Of a stretch of DNA of 64,000 nt, positions 8,150-16,989 are shown in pieces. The number at the start of each line of letters is the position of its first letter. Within the stretch, counting starts at the first letter, position 1. The stretch comes from Lentzea cavernae. Lineage in GTDB: Bacteria > Actinomycetota > Actinomycetes > Mycobacteriales > Pseudonocardiaceae. Both the position numbers and the translations under genes were made by a program. The stretch spans positions 86,728 to 150,727 of the forward strand of contig NZ_BNAR01000018.1 in NCBI RefSeq assembly GCF_014653695.1, given 5' to 3'. The notes below the pieces were generated by a model that was not told the DNA's origin, did not search any database, and was given only the letters and a program-made list of their open reading frames with translations.

Positions 8150-8451
8150 CAGCGCTCACCCCCAGCAGGAACCCAGCGGCCTTCACGGATGAACCCGTGG
8201 TGGCCGCAACCGCGGCAGAGCAGCGACGGCGACAGCGTGAGCGGCTCCTGCTGCTCGACCTGCCACATCGCGCTGGCCGCGGGCTCGAACACCTCGCGCA
8301 CCTTGGCGGTGTCGAAGTACACGAAGCCCGCGCACCTGCTGCCGTCCGGGCGGGGATGGGTGTAGTCGATGCCGACCGCCGCACCGCCGGCGAGGCCGCT
8401 GTGCACGACCTCAAGCTCGACGCCGTGCCCGATGTCAATGACGGTCATCAC
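8149..8451 (-). CDS. Small zinc-knuckle protein of head-tail region
   Basis: 100 residues; GTG start at 8451 overlaps the upstream stop as GTGA, and the stop overlaps the next ATG as TGATG. The C-terminal LCRGCGHHGFIREGRWVPAG resembles short Cys/His proteins (DUF6527-like) found in actinophage connector regions. Function unknown. Confidence 0.6.
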   Translation of the reverse strand: MMTVIDIGHGVELEVVHSGLAGGAAVGIDYTHPRPDGSRCAGFVYFDTAKVREVFEPAASAMWQVEQQEPLTLSPSLLCRGCGHHGFIREGRWVPAGGER

Positions 8452-8873
8452 GCACCTCGCAGGCGCGGCAGGTACCGCTTCATGACGGCCTCGGCGAGCG
8501 GCAACGCCTTGCCGCCGTTGAGTGCTCCGGTTGTCGCGCCGAACGCGCCGTAGCCACGGAACGAGGTGACGGGGGCGTTGCGCGATCCGTCGCCTTCCAG
8601 CCAGTGGCCGTAGATGACCCCGCGGTCGTGCACCGCGACGGGCGTGACGTCGGACTCGAGAGTCTCAAGCCCCTCGATGCCGCCGCGTTCCATCGTGATC
8701 TGGGTTTCGTAGTACGGCGTTGGGTTGCGGATGCTGGCGTCGAGGATGCCGTGGATGTCTGCGAGCGCCTGCTGACCGACCTGCCAGGTCGCGTCCTCCA
8801 GGTAGTCGTGGAGGATCTCCGGCATCTGGCCTTCGAGGACAGGGCCGGACTCGAGGACGATGACGGCGATCAC
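8448..8873 (-). CDS. HK97 gp10-like neck protein
   Basis: 141 residues from GTG at 8873, chosen because it overlaps the upstream stop as GTGA; the longer reading to 8921 runs antisense-like Pro/Arg sequence. Helical centre (HDYLEDATWQVGQQALADIHG) followed by YYETQITMERG and HGATTGALNGG-type loops are typical of the small head-tail joining proteins between connector and tail terminator. Position fits. Confidence 0.6.
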   Translation of the reverse strand: MIAVIVLESGPVLEGQMPEILHDYLEDATWQVGQQALADIHGILDASIRNPTPYYETQITMERGGIEGLETLESDVTPVAVHDRGVIYGHWLEGDGSRNAPVTSFRGYGAFGATTGALNGGKALPLAEAVMKRYLPRLRGA

Positions 8874-9922
8874 CGGGCCACCGCCCGAATCCGGGCCTTG
8901 CGGCCGTAGTTCTCGTAGCACTCGTTACGAGCGTCGTTGAGGCTCCTGGCCCACGCCTCGCGTGCTGCCTCGCCCTGACCGATGACACGGGCCCACGCGG
9001 TGGACTCCTGCGCGAGCGTCGTCTGCGCCTCGGCGATCGTCAGCCGCTTCACCGGGCCGGGTGCTGGCCAGCGAGTGATCGATGCCCCGGACAGGTGCGT
9101 GGCGGCCGTGGTGCCCACCGCGCCGCGCTCGACGGTAAGCCGGCGCGCCGCGTAGATGTCGATGCCGGTGTTGTGCGCGGCGAGGACGGTGCCGTCCCAC
9201 TGGCGGGTGACGAACAGCGTGTTGCCCGCGATGTCGTCGACCCGGACGCGCTCAGCGTCGAGCAGCAGGATCTCGCCGACGTTGAACGCGCTGCCGTCGG
9301 ACACCGGCAGGGTCTGGTTGCCGAGGTTCGCGGTGAGCGACCCTGCGGCGTTGATCGTGGTGTCGACCATCGCCCGGCCTGTCACGATCATCCGCTCGGA
9401 GCCGAGCTTGATGAGGTCCCCGACACCGACCGCGGCCGCGTTGGTGACGTCCACTGTGGTGGCGGTGGTCGTCGACACGGCGGCTGCGAGTGCGCTGGCA
9501 GACTTCGAGTCGTCGTTGTAGCCGTGCAGGCCAAGGACTTCGACGTCTCGCTGGTGCGTGCTGCCGCCGCCGAACGCCGCGTTGGAGGCGAGGTCGATCT
9601 CGATGCGGTTGTACGGGGGACCGCTGTCCGGGTACAGGAAGAAGTCGGTGCTGGGGATGACCAGACCACCAGAGGTGAGGGTGGTGACCGAGATGACCTC
9701 GTGCTGGTCGAGCCAGAGCCGCCACGTCCGTCCGCTCTGCTCTCCAGGCCAGTCGAAGCGATGCGTCTCGAGCCTCGGGTAGAGGATGCGGTGCAGGCGC
9801 TTCTCGACGTCGCGCGTTGCGGCTTCGATCGCGTCGTCGACCTGCGTGGCCATCCGCGCGGTCAGCTTGATGTCGCCGCGCGCCATCACGTCCTCGCGGG
9901 TGCAGTGCCAGGGGCGTGCCAT
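8870..9922 (-). CDS. Head-tail connector/adaptor protein with internal beta insertion
   Basis: 350 residues, first gene after the capsid block. The N-terminus (about 1-100: MATQVDDAIEAATRDVEKRLHR...FDWPGEQSGRTWRLWLDQHEV) and the C-terminal helices (LAQESTAWARVIGQGEAAREAWARSL) look like a gp6-type adaptor. Between them, about residues 150-300, lies a Thr/Val-rich stretch (DLIKLGSERMIVTGRAMVD; GEILLLDAERVRVDDIAG) repeating a 'GD/GE-I-L-G/D-SERM/AERV' pattern, likely a beta-rich surface insertion. It is larger than usual for this family. Confidence 0.6.
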   Translation of the reverse strand: MARPWHCTREDVMARGDIKLTARMATQVDDAIEAATRDVEKRLHRILYPRLETHRFDWPGEQSGRTWRLWLDQHEVISVTTLTSGGLVIPSTDFFLYPDSGPPYNRIEIDLASNAAFGGGSTHQRDVEVLGLHGYNDDSKSASALAAAVSTTTATTVDVTNAAAVGVGDLIKLGSERMIVTGRAMVDTTINAAGSLTANLGNQTLPVSDGSAFNVGEILLLDAERVRVDDIAGNTLFVTRQWDGTVLAAHNTGIDIYAARRLTVERGAVGTTAATHLSGASITRWPAPGPVKRLTIAEAQTTLAQESTAWARVIGQGEAAREAWARSLNDARNECYENYGRKARIRAVAR

Positions 9923-9983
9923 CTCGGTTCACCTCCTCTCCTTGCTAGGGCCGGAAGTCCGTCCGCCTGCGGACTCCCGGCTG

Positions 9984-10145
9984 CTACTGGGGCGTCCAGC
10001 CGTCGAAGCGGCAGTGCAGGACGCCGTTCTTTCCGCGTTCGAGCGGCTCGCCGTCGTTCGGGCAGGCTTGCGGTGGTTGGGAGCGCTCGGTATCCGCGAG
10101 TTTTGCTGCCTCGCGGGCGATCTCGCCGAGCTGCTCCCAACTCAC
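9984..10145 (-). CDS. Small zinc-ribbon protein of capsid operon
   Basis: 53 residues. GTG at 10145 overlaps the upstream stop as GTGA, which fixes the start; the ORF extended to 10268 is Arg-rich shadow sequence. It has helix SWEQLGEIAREAAKLAD, then CPNDGEPL and LHCRFDGW, a split zinc-ribbon-like pair common in actinophage capsid regions. Role unknown. Confidence 0.6.
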   Translation of the reverse strand: MSWEQLGEIAREAAKLADTERSQPPQACPNDGEPLERGKNGVLHCRFDGWTPQ

Positions 10146-10642
10146 CGCTCGACCTCGTCCGCGGTGTCGACGTCGTGCTGCTGCAGGCGCTCGACGAGCT
10201 CGTCGTGGTTGCCGGTCTTCGACAGCCCACGGTTGCCGAGCTCTTCCCTGAGCTGCTTGACGGTCCACTCCGGGTAGTCCGGGTTGGACACACGTTCGGT
10301 GCCGTCGCCGTCGATCGCCTCAGGCAGTGGCTCGAATGGCCCGTCGGGCGTCTCGCTCCCGGCCGCCTCGTCTGCGACGCGGGTGGCGTCGCGCGGGACG
10401 ACGACGTCGCCCTCGTGGAGGATGACCCGCTCTGCCGCGATCTCCTCGGTCGTGACCGGCTCGGCCTTGGCGGCAGGCGTGGGCTGCTCCGGCTGCTGCC
10501 CGGCGATCGACGGGCCGCCGTGCACGGTGATCTTCGGCATGACGCTGCCTTCCTCGTGGTGGTCAACGGATCCGCACTGCGGGCATGCGGGGGCACCTAC
10601 CGAGAACCGGCAGGTACAGCCCCCGCACACCCACAGAGTCAC
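10142..10642 (-). CDS. Zinc-ribbon plus SAP-domain protein of capsid operon
   Basis: 166 residues from GTG at 10642, right after the upstream TAG. The N-terminus holds a ribbon, CGGCTCRF...CPQCGS. A Pro/Glu/Ala-rich linker follows. The C-terminus (about 125-160: YPEWTVKQLREELGNRGLSK then HDELVERLQQHD) is a clear SAP/HeH-type nucleic-acid-binding motif. Such proteins occur between capsid and connector genes in actinophages and may act in DNA or capsid interactions. An internal ATG (MPKITVHGG) could make a shorter product without the ribbon. Confidence 0.65.
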   Translation of the reverse strand: MTLWVCGGCTCRFSVGAPACPQCGSVDHHEEGSVMPKITVHGGPSIAGQQPEQPTPAAKAEPVTTEEIAAERVILHEGDVVVPRDATRVADEAAGSETPDGPFEPLPEAIDGDGTERVSNPDYPEWTVKQLREELGNRGLSKTGNHDELVERLQQHDVDTADEVER

Positions 10643-10644
10643 GA

Positions 10645-11136
10645 CTAGGCCGCCGTCACCGTGGCGCCGTCGTCGAGCGGCACGTAGAACAGCGACCACT
10701 TCACCGAGCCGGTGTTGCTGGCCGCGCACGAGAGGTCGATCGTGCCCGCCGCAACGCAGAGCGCCTTCGCCCCGAACCCGATGGGGATCGCGCCGGCGAG
10801 CTGCTTGTCCAGCGCTACCGAGAACGGGGTGGCGTCCAGGTCCGGCGTGATGCTGAGCTTCCCGCCCACCTCGAGGTTAGCGACGTCGACGACCGCGCAG
10901 AGGTCGACGTCGGATCCCGTGGTGGGGTTGGCGATCAGCTTCGTGTTGTTGGCCTGGTTCTGGATCGCGGTGGTGACCTCGCCGATCAGGCCGGTGACGA
11001 GGACGCGCCCGCCGGCCACGGTGAAGATCGGCGCGGCGGTGGTCTGGGGGAGAGCTGCGGTGTTGCGGTCGACCTTCAGACCGAACAGGTTCTTCCGGAA
11101 CGCGGAACCCTGCGGAGGCGTGGGAGCCATGGTCAT
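10645..11136 (-). CDS. Capsid-associated structural protein
   Basis: 163 residues, beta-rich (PIFTVAGGRVLVTGLIGEVT; LCAVVDVANLEVGGKLSIT). It lies between the decoration-like gene and the ribbon/SAP gene. No family recognised with certainty; a capsid decoration or vertex role fits its place. ATG at 11136, with a second ATG two codons in. Confidence 0.6.
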   Translation of the reverse strand: MTMAPTPPQGSAFRKNLFGLKVDRNTAALPQTTAAPIFTVAGGRVLVTGLIGEVTTAIQNQANNTKLIANPTTGSDVDLCAVVDVANLEVGGKLSITPDLDATPFSVALDKQLAGAIPIGFGAKALCVAAGTIDLSCAASNTGSVKWSLFYVPLDDGATVTAA

Positions 11137-11142
11137 GTCTCC

Positions 11143-11661
11143 TTACGACAGCGGGGCGACGAGGTTGGACGGTGCGCGCTGCGCAGCCAGGTCACGTGCG
11201 ACGTACAGCACGCAGCCGAGCTGGGCGTTGCCGCCGACGTCCGCGACGTCGAGGGAGATGTAGTCGTAGCCGTCGGCCAGCGCGGTGGCGTTGACCGGGA
11301 TGACGACGATCTGCTGCTCCTCCGCCGAGGTGCCAGCGGCACCGGGGTCGGTGATGGTGGCGGCCGCGGTCTGGGCGATGCGGCTCCACTGCTCGTCGCC
11401 GTCGAGCGTCTGCTCGGACTTGACGTAGTAGTGGTCGATCGCCGCCAGGTTCGCGGTGGTACCGCTGGAGGAGGCGGTGTGCTGCTTGAGCGTCAGCACC
11501 GGGTCGTCGCCCGCGGTGCCAGCGCCCTTGAACAGCACGACCTCGATGCCGCCGTACATGCGCAGGTTGATGCGCTTGCCGGTGTTCGCGGCCGTCTGCA
11601 TGTCAACCGGGGCGAACCCGATCGACAGGTCGAAGAGGCGGCCGAGCCCTTCCTGAGCCAT
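11143..11661 (-). CDS. Capsid decoration-like protein
   Basis: 172 residues, MAQEGLGRLFDLSIGFAPVD start, beta-rich with few charged residues, immediately downstream of the major capsid gene. Proteins of this size and place are usually head decoration or second capsid proteins. No diagnostic motif. Confidence 0.6.
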   Translation of the reverse strand: MAQEGLGRLFDLSIGFAPVDMQTAANTGKRINLRMYGGIEVVLFKGAGTAGDDPVLTLKQHTASSSGTTANLAAIDHYYVKSEQTLDGDEQWSRIAQTAAATITDPGAAGTSAEEQQIVVIPVNATALADGYDYISLDVADVGGNAQLGCVLYVARDLAAQRAPSNLVAPLS

Positions 11662-11691
11662 GTCAGTGTGTCCTTTCTGGATTCAGCCGTC

Positions 11692-13170
11692 TCAGCGAGC
11701 CGCGAGCTCGACGAACGGGGACAGGGTCGAGCCGTTGTTCTGCGGCGTGATGGGGGACTGGACCCACGGGCGGCCGTCGACGCGCTGGATGATCCGGAAC
11801 GTCGTCTTGTCCGAGCCGAACTGGTACTCGGTGGACGAGGCCGCGGTCATGACCTGTCGGTCGCCGACCAGGTAGTAGGCGAGGTCGACGAAGGAGATGT
11901 CGCCGCGGTCGCCGAGGCGGCCGGCCTTCTCGGACACGATGATCGGGCGGCCGAGCATCGTCGCGGGGCCGGGGCCCGACGCGTTGACGAGCATGACCGG
12001 GGCACCGCCGGTGCCGACGGACAGCGCCATCGTGTACAGCTGCGGGATGCAGTCGGGGGAGACGATCCACGCGGCGCGGCTCAGCGACGCCGGCAGCATC
12101 CGCGAGTACATCTTGAGGATGTTCTCGAGGTAGATCGTGTCCGCGTCCTGGCCGGACTCCGCGGCGACCGCGATGGAGGCGGGGTTGCCGTCGCCGAGGA
12201 AGCCGAGCGGCTCGCCCGCGCCGCTGCCCTTCATGAACGCGACGTCCTCGTAGAACGCCAGGGTCTTCGGCCACAGGCGCTCGATCAGCGCGGTGAAGCT
12301 GATCAGGCTGTCCTGCAGCAGCTCGGACGGGACGGCGGAGAGGCCGGTGAGCTTCTTCGCGTCGAGGGTGACGCGGCCGAACTTCGCCGACGAGTCGGTG
12401 AGCGGCACGCCTTCCTCGCCCCAGTAGGCGATCATGCCGCCGAACAGGCTGGAGTTGTTGCCCGTCGAGTCGATCATCGGGAACGGGACCCGCGCGGACT
12501 CCATCGGCACGACCGTCGCCAGCGGACGGACGACGGACTCCTCCAGCGCGATCTCCAGCAGCTGGCTGCGCAGCGTCTCCGGGACGAGGAAGCCACCGTC
12601 CGACGGCACGACCGACCCGAACGCGTTGGCGATCTCAGCGCGCTTGGCCTGAGCCTCCGGCGTGGTGTTCAGGTGCCAGATGTTGTAGATGAAGTCGTTG
12701 TGGCTGGCGAACTTCCCGTCCATCTTGGCGCCGAGCGCCTTCGGGTTGTGCGCCGTGGCCTGCTTGTGGCTCGACAGCATCCGACCCGAGGACCGGTTCT
12801 GCGGGTCGAGGTTGAGGCGCTGGATCTTCTCCTGGCCCTCGTCGTCGACGTCGTTTTCCCGCAGCATCTGCGCGACCACGCGCTGCGTCTCGGCCCTGAC
12901 GGCCGCGCGCAGGTCGGTGCCTTCGCCCTGCTGCTCGTCGGCGTAGGCCTGCACCCAGGACGCGAACGTCGACGGGTCCTTGGCGACGTCCTTCATCTTG
13001 GTCGGGTCGCCGACCATCTCGAGGAGCTCGTCGGAGTTCTTCGGGATCGGCACACCGGGCGGCGGGGTGAGCGTCGCTCGGTTGCAGATCCGGCCGACCC
13101 ACCGCGGGTCGAGGCTGCGCAGTGCGAACAGCGAACGCCGCCCCGGAGAGAGCTTCGTCTTCATCGTCAC
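11692..13170 (-). CDS. Major capsid protein, HK97 fold
   Basis: 492 residues. The N-terminal 170 or so residues are charged and helical (TDLRAAVRAETQRVVAQML), acting as a scaffold-like delta region likely removed by the upstream protease. The capsid core starts near NAFGSVVPSDGGFLVPETLR and includes KLTGLSAVPSELLQDS, GSGAGEPLGFLG and a C-terminal RVDGRPWVQSPITPQNNGST, all typical of HK97-type shells. It follows the protease gene as usual. GTG at 13170 is closer to the Shine-Dalgarno; ATG at 13164 is an alternative. Confidence 0.93.
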   Translation of the reverse strand: MTMKTKLSPGRRSLFALRSLDPRWVGRICNRATLTPPPGVPIPKNSDELLEMVGDPTKMKDVAKDPSTFASWVQAYADEQQGEGTDLRAAVRAETQRVVAQMLRENDVDDEGQEKIQRLNLDPQNRSSGRMLSSHKQATAHNPKALGAKMDGKFASHNDFIYNIWHLNTTPEAQAKRAEIANAFGSVVPSDGGFLVPETLRSQLLEIALEESVVRPLATVVPMESARVPFPMIDSTGNNSSLFGGMIAYWGEEGVPLTDSSAKFGRVTLDAKKLTGLSAVPSELLQDSLISFTALIERLWPKTLAFYEDVAFMKGSGAGEPLGFLGDGNPASIAVAAESGQDADTIYLENILKMYSRMLPASLSRAAWIVSPDCIPQLYTMALSVGTGGAPVMLVNASGPGPATMLGRPIIVSEKAGRLGDRGDISFVDLAYYLVGDRQVMTAASSTEYQFGSDKTTFRIIQRVDGRPWVQSPITPQNNGSTLSPFVELAAR

Positions 13171-13177
13171 GCCCCCT

Positions 13178-14374
13178 TCAGGGCTTCGTGAGGTTGGCGA
13201 GCACGTCGTCCCAGGTGGGCGACGCTGGGGTGGCGGAGGTCAACGGGCCCATGAGCTGCGCCCAGGGGTCCGTGTCTGTGGCGGCCGTGACCGGTTCGGT
13301 GACTGGGGCCGTGTCGGCGGGTGCGGGTTCCGGCTCGTCGGCCGGGACTTCTGCGGCGGGCTCGACAGGCGCTTCCTCGGAAGGCGCCGCGTCGGCGGGC
13401 GCCTCCTCCGGCTCGGCGGGCTCGTCGGCCTCGTCGTCGGCCGTGCGTCCGGTTTTCTGAGAATCAGAACCGGACGTGTCGGGCGCGTCAGTAGAGCTGG
13501 CGGCGGGCGTCTGGTCCTCCGTGCGCTCGGGCGCTGCCGCAGGCGCCTCGGTCGCCGGCTGCTCGGGCTCGGGGTCCGTCTGGGGTGTGGGCTCGGCAGG
13601 CAACTGCGGCTCGACCTCCTCAACTCGGTTGGTGAGCGCGGGGGCCGGGGCGAGCTCGCGGCCGGCGTAGCGGAACGCGAACATCGACAGGTTGTGGCGG
13701 GCGGTCATGCGCTGCTGCATGTCCTCGTCGCCGTCCTCGGTGGCGTCCTCGTCGGTGCGGTCGGCGAGTCCTGCCGCGACGGCTTCGGCACCGGTGAACC
13801 AGGTCTCGGCGCGCATCAGCTCGCGGAAGTCCTCAACGGACCTGCCGGACTTGCGGGAGTAGATGCCGGCGATGTTGTTGGAGTACCGGTCGAGCAGGTC
13901 GGCGGTCTCGCGCAGCTCGGCGGCGTCACCGATCGCGATCGTCGCGGCGTCGTGGATCATGACCTGGCCAGTAAGGGCGATGACGACCTCGTCGGCGGCC
14001 AGCGCGATGAACGACGCGGCCGATGCGGCGAGGCTGTCGATGAACGACGTCTTGCGGGCCGGGTGGTTGCGCAGCGTGTTGTAGATCGCGATGCCGTCGT
14101 CCACCTCGCCGCCGGGGCTGTTGATGTGGATGTGGAGCTCGTCCACGCGCAGGCCCTGCAGCTCGTCGATGAGGTTCATCGCGGTCGTGCAGTGGCACTC
14201 TTCGTCCCACCAGCAGGTGCAGCCGATGACGTCGTAGATGTAGATCACTGCGGTGGACGGCCGGTCGACGAGGTTCTCGATCCGGTACCACCGGTTGCCG
14301 TTGGTGCGCTTCTGCGGGGCCGTGGTCTTACTCGCCGCCATCCGCCGGCGCGCAGCCCTCGTCCGGTCCTTCAT
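13178..14374 (-). CDS. ClpP-fold prohead protease with long acidic tail
   Basis: 398 residues from ATG at 14374 (ATGA overlap with the portal stop). The ClpP-like core runs from about 38 to 215: INSPGGEVDDGIAIYNTL, nucleophile Ser118 in SLAASAASFIAL, His141 in MIHDAAT, and GRSVEDFRELMRAETWFTG. It matures the capsid by cutting the scaffold-like region. The last 170 residues are an unusually long Pro/Glu/Ala-rich acidic tail, possibly a fused scaffolding segment. Two CTCW and ECHC cysteine pairs near residues 52-62 precede the active site. Confidence 0.88.
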   Translation of the reverse strand: MKDRTRAARRRMAASKTTAPQKRTNGNRWYRIENLVDRPSTAVIYIYDVIGCTCWWDEECHCTTAMNLIDELQGLRVDELHIHINSPGGEVDDGIAIYNTLRNHPARKTSFIDSLAASAASFIALAADEVVIALTGQVMIHDAATIAIGDAAELRETADLLDRYSNNIAGIYSRKSGRSVEDFRELMRAETWFTGAEAVAAGLADRTDEDATEDGDEDMQQRMTARHNLSMFAFRYAGRELAPAPALTNRVEEVEPQLPAEPTPQTDPEPEQPATEAPAAAPERTEDQTPAASSTDAPDTSGSDSQKTGRTADDEADEPAEPEEAPADAAPSEEAPVEPAAEVPADEPEPAPADTAPVTEPVTAATDTDPWAQLMGPLTSATPASPTWDDVLANLTKP

Positions 14375-16422
14375 GAGGTCTCCTTGCCGGTCTGCGCACG
14401 CCAGACACCGTGGAAGGTGCCGCGGCAACGGATCCCGCCGTCGCAGTCGATGTAGCCCGCGAGGGGGTAGAGCTTGAACAAGGCGGTCAGGTCATCCGTG
14501 TTGCAGATCCACCGACCGTCGATCTCGCGGCACGGCTCGCAGGTGGCGCTGTCGAGCGTCTCCGTGGCGTAGATGGCGCCGACCGGCCCGGCGCCGAGCG
14601 TCGCGGCACGTCCGGCGTTGACGGCGCCGTGCAGCGCCCCGCCGAGCACCCGCTTCGGTTCCGCGTCGGTGAGGGACTCCAGATGCGTACGCACGCTGGC
14701 GACGACCTCGTCCACGTCCGGCTCCGGCCCGGCGATGCGCTGCACCTCGCGCGCGGCCGAGGTCTCGAGCCCGCGGGCGAGGAGGTCGACGGTGAGGGCG
14801 GCGTCGGGTGCGTAGTCCTCGCGCGCCGGGTACACCGCGGTCAGGTCAACGTCCTGCTCGACAGCTTCGGTCACCACCTGGCGCGCGGCGGTCTCGCCGA
14901 GCTGGAGCTGCGCGTCCTGCAGCAGCCCGGTGGCGGTGGCGGTGCTGACCTTCAGCGTGGCGAGGTCCGCAGTGCTGCCGGAGCGGAGGATGCCGCGTAC
15001 TTGGTCGAGGAGCTCGACGATCCAGTCGGCGACGACCGCGGTCCACTGGGCGAGCAGCGCGGCGAGCGCGGCCGACCAGGCGATGTCCACAGCAGACAGG
15101 TCCGGCTCAGGCGGGGTTTCCTCGGCGGCGGCGTTCTGCACGAGGTTGGCGACGATGCGCGCGAACTGGGTGTTCGTCGCGTCGTCCGTCGGGGTCTGCT
15201 CACGCGGCGGTGCTTGCGGCGCGGAGACGGGCACGCTGAACGGCAACGCCGGCAGGTCGAACGCCTTCAGCGTGGCCTCCGGGTCGGCGCCCTGTGCGAT
15301 CAGTGCGACCGCCGCGGCGACGCGGGAGTCACGGGACTCGTTCTCGGCCTGCCCGTCCGCCGGCACCGGGCTGTCGAAGTCGAACTCGAGGTCCGCTGCG
15401 GTGTCGCCGTACAGCGGCAGCAGGTCGTGGTTCAGCGCACCGCGGATGCGCTCCAGGCGAGGGACCGTCAGCCAGCGGGCGAAGATGTACTCGGCGGCCA
15501 GGGCGGCGGCGCGGTTGGAGTCCTGGTCGATGCCGAGCAGCGGGCGGGGGAAGCCGTAGGCCTCAAGGATTTCGTCGCGGTCGGACTCGCGGAGCTCCGT
15601 GATCTGGAGGTCCTTGATGCTGAACCCGATCTCTTTCCACTCGCCGTGCTCCAGCACCGCGACCTTGTGCGCGTTGCCGACACCGCGGTGCTGCTCGTTC
15701 CACCGCATGGTGAGTTCGTCGAACTCGTCGTCCGACAGGCGCTTCTCGACTTGGATGATGCCGCCAGGGCGAGCGCTGTTGGCGAAGAAATTGCGGTTCC
15801 ACTCGGCGGCCGCACGTGACCGGCCGAGGGTGATCAGCAGCGTGGTGATGGGGGAGCAGCCGCGAAAGGGGTCGAGCGGGTTCGGGGTGCGGAGGTGGAT
15901 GACCTCTTTCAGCCCGAGGCTGATGAGCTTGCCGTCCTCCGGGGAGCGGTAATTCCAGCCGAGCAAGAACTTCTTCGGATCTGGGTCGGGCTCCATCCGA
16001 TCTGGACGGACCGGCCACAGCTCCAGCGGCAGGGTCTTGAACCGCTTGTCGTAGGCGACCACCCATGGCGACTCGCCGGCGAGGTCGACGTGCTGCTGGA
16101 CGACCTCAACGAACTCTTGCCGCGGCATGAACGGGTTCGGCTTGTTCCACAGGTCCCACGCGGCGTGGTCGGTGACCTTCTGGCGGTCCTCGGGCTTGCC
16201 GGTCTTCGACTTGCGGTAGAGGTGCCACTCGACCTGGGAGACCGCCGTGCTGGTGCGGCTGACGATGCCGTTGACCGTGCCGTTGGTGGTGAACGACCGC
16301 AGCTGCGCCTCGAACCCGGATGCGCCACCGCCAGCGCCGAGCATCGCGCTGCTGTTGCTTCGGCGCATGGCGAGCGGGACAGGCGCCTGGTTGAGCAGGG
16401 GGCCGAGGAGGCTGCGCATCAC
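14371..16422 (-). CDS. Portal protein fused to MuF-like head morphogenesis domain
   Basis: 683 residues; typical HK97-family portals are about 400. Residues about 40-400 are the portal (SFTTNGTVNGIVSRTSTAV; WNKPNPFMPRQEFVE; RSRAAAEWNRNFFANSARPG; EILEAYGFPRPLLG). The C-terminal 230 residues are helical and end with ATETLDSATCEPCREIDG, LFKLYPLAGYIDC and CRGTFHGVW, the Cys-containing signature of MuF-type minor head proteins. A portal-MuF fusion is therefore likely. GTG start overlaps the upstream small membrane gene as GTGA. Confidence 0.9.
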   Translation of the reverse strand: MMRSLLGPLLNQAPVPLAMRRSNSSAMLGAGGGASGFEAQLRSFTTNGTVNGIVSRTSTAVSQVEWHLYRKSKTGKPEDRQKVTDHAAWDLWNKPNPFMPRQEFVEVVQQHVDLAGESPWVVAYDKRFKTLPLELWPVRPDRMEPDPDPKKFLLGWNYRSPEDGKLISLGLKEVIHLRTPNPLDPFRGCSPITTLLITLGRSRAAAEWNRNFFANSARPGGIIQVEKRLSDDEFDELTMRWNEQHRGVGNAHKVAVLEHGEWKEIGFSIKDLQITELRESDRDEILEAYGFPRPLLGIDQDSNRAAALAAEYIFARWLTVPRLERIRGALNHDLLPLYGDTAADLEFDFDSPVPADGQAENESRDSRVAAAVALIAQGADPEATLKAFDLPALPFSVPVSAPQAPPREQTPTDDATNTQFARIVANLVQNAAAEETPPEPDLSAVDIAWSAALAALLAQWTAVVADWIVELLDQVRGILRSGSTADLATLKVSTATATGLLQDAQLQLGETAARQVVTEAVEQDVDLTAVYPAREDYAPDAALTVDLLARGLETSAAREVQRIAGPEPDVDEVVASVRTHLESLTDAEPKRVLGGALHGAVNAGRAATLGAGPVGAIYATETLDSATCEPCREIDGRWICNTDDLTALFKLYPLAGYIDCDGGIRCRGTFHGVWRAQTGKETS

Positions 16423-16646
16423 CGATCACCTGGCCCGGAGCTGAGGCCCTCGACGACCAGGAGCGCGACGCCCATGAAGAAGAGGCCGACGCCAGCGCCG
16501 ATCACCGCGCCGAAGAGAGCGGCGGCGATGGTCCAGAGGCCAGCGACGATGAGGGCGAAGGCGAGAAGGATGAGGATCGCGGTGCGCGCGTTACGGAGTC
16601 GTCTCAGATTCACGGCGACCGCCGCGGGGCGGGCGCCCAACCCCAC
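16419..16646 (-). CDS. Small membrane protein
   Basis: 75 residues with two hydrophobic helices (ILILLAFALIVAGLW and AVIGAGVGLFFMGVALLVV) after a basic N-terminus. Overlaps the portal start. The first codons before VNLRRLRNART may not be translated (GTG at 16613 is a possible start). Role unknown; an orphan holin-like function is only a possibility. Confidence 0.5.
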   Translation of the reverse strand: MGLGARPAAVAVNLRRLRNARTAILILLAFALIVAGLWTIAAALFGAVIGAGVGLFFMGVALLVVEGLSSGPGDR

Positions 16647-16989
16647 ACCCCACGAGGGGGTCGGGCACCCGAGTCACGGCATGCAGGACGCGCCGCCTGG
16701 ATAGGCGTGGGGTGGCGGCCGTCGACCTGCATGGGCACAAGGTAGATCGATAAGTCCTGTTCTCACAAGCTCAGAACCGGACGACACGCCTGCGATTCAT
16801 CGGCGATACCGGTTTGTGACCGTCGAATCCTCGGGTAACCCTGGCGGTTCGGTGCTCATTCGTGTGCGGTGAGTTAGCCTCGTGGCATCGCACAGCTGGT
16901 CTCGCTGGCCGTACACCGGTGAGAAGCGACGGCCCCTCGGCGCGCAACGCCGTCCAGCCGGCACAGGTTCAACCTGGAGGGGGCCACCA
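16647..16989. other. Intergenic region left of tRNA-Glu
   Basis: About 340 bases with no convincing gene. It contains TCAGAACCGGACGA (16768-16781), which also occurs as TCAGAACCGGACG at 13464-13476 and in changed form at 33.99 kb. Short reading frames here are Arg-rich and not supported. Confidence 0.5.

Noticed and set aside
10585..13191. 868-codon plus-strand frame
   Set aside because: Antisense to the capsid and decoration genes; Arg/Val/Gly-rich composition is that of a high-GC shadow frame.
14410..15819. 469-codon plus-strand frame
   Set aside because: Antisense to the portal gene.
15915..15935. CTGATGAG in the portal region as another hammerhead core
   Set aside because: No GAAA box and stems can be placed around it, and it is antisense to coding sequence.
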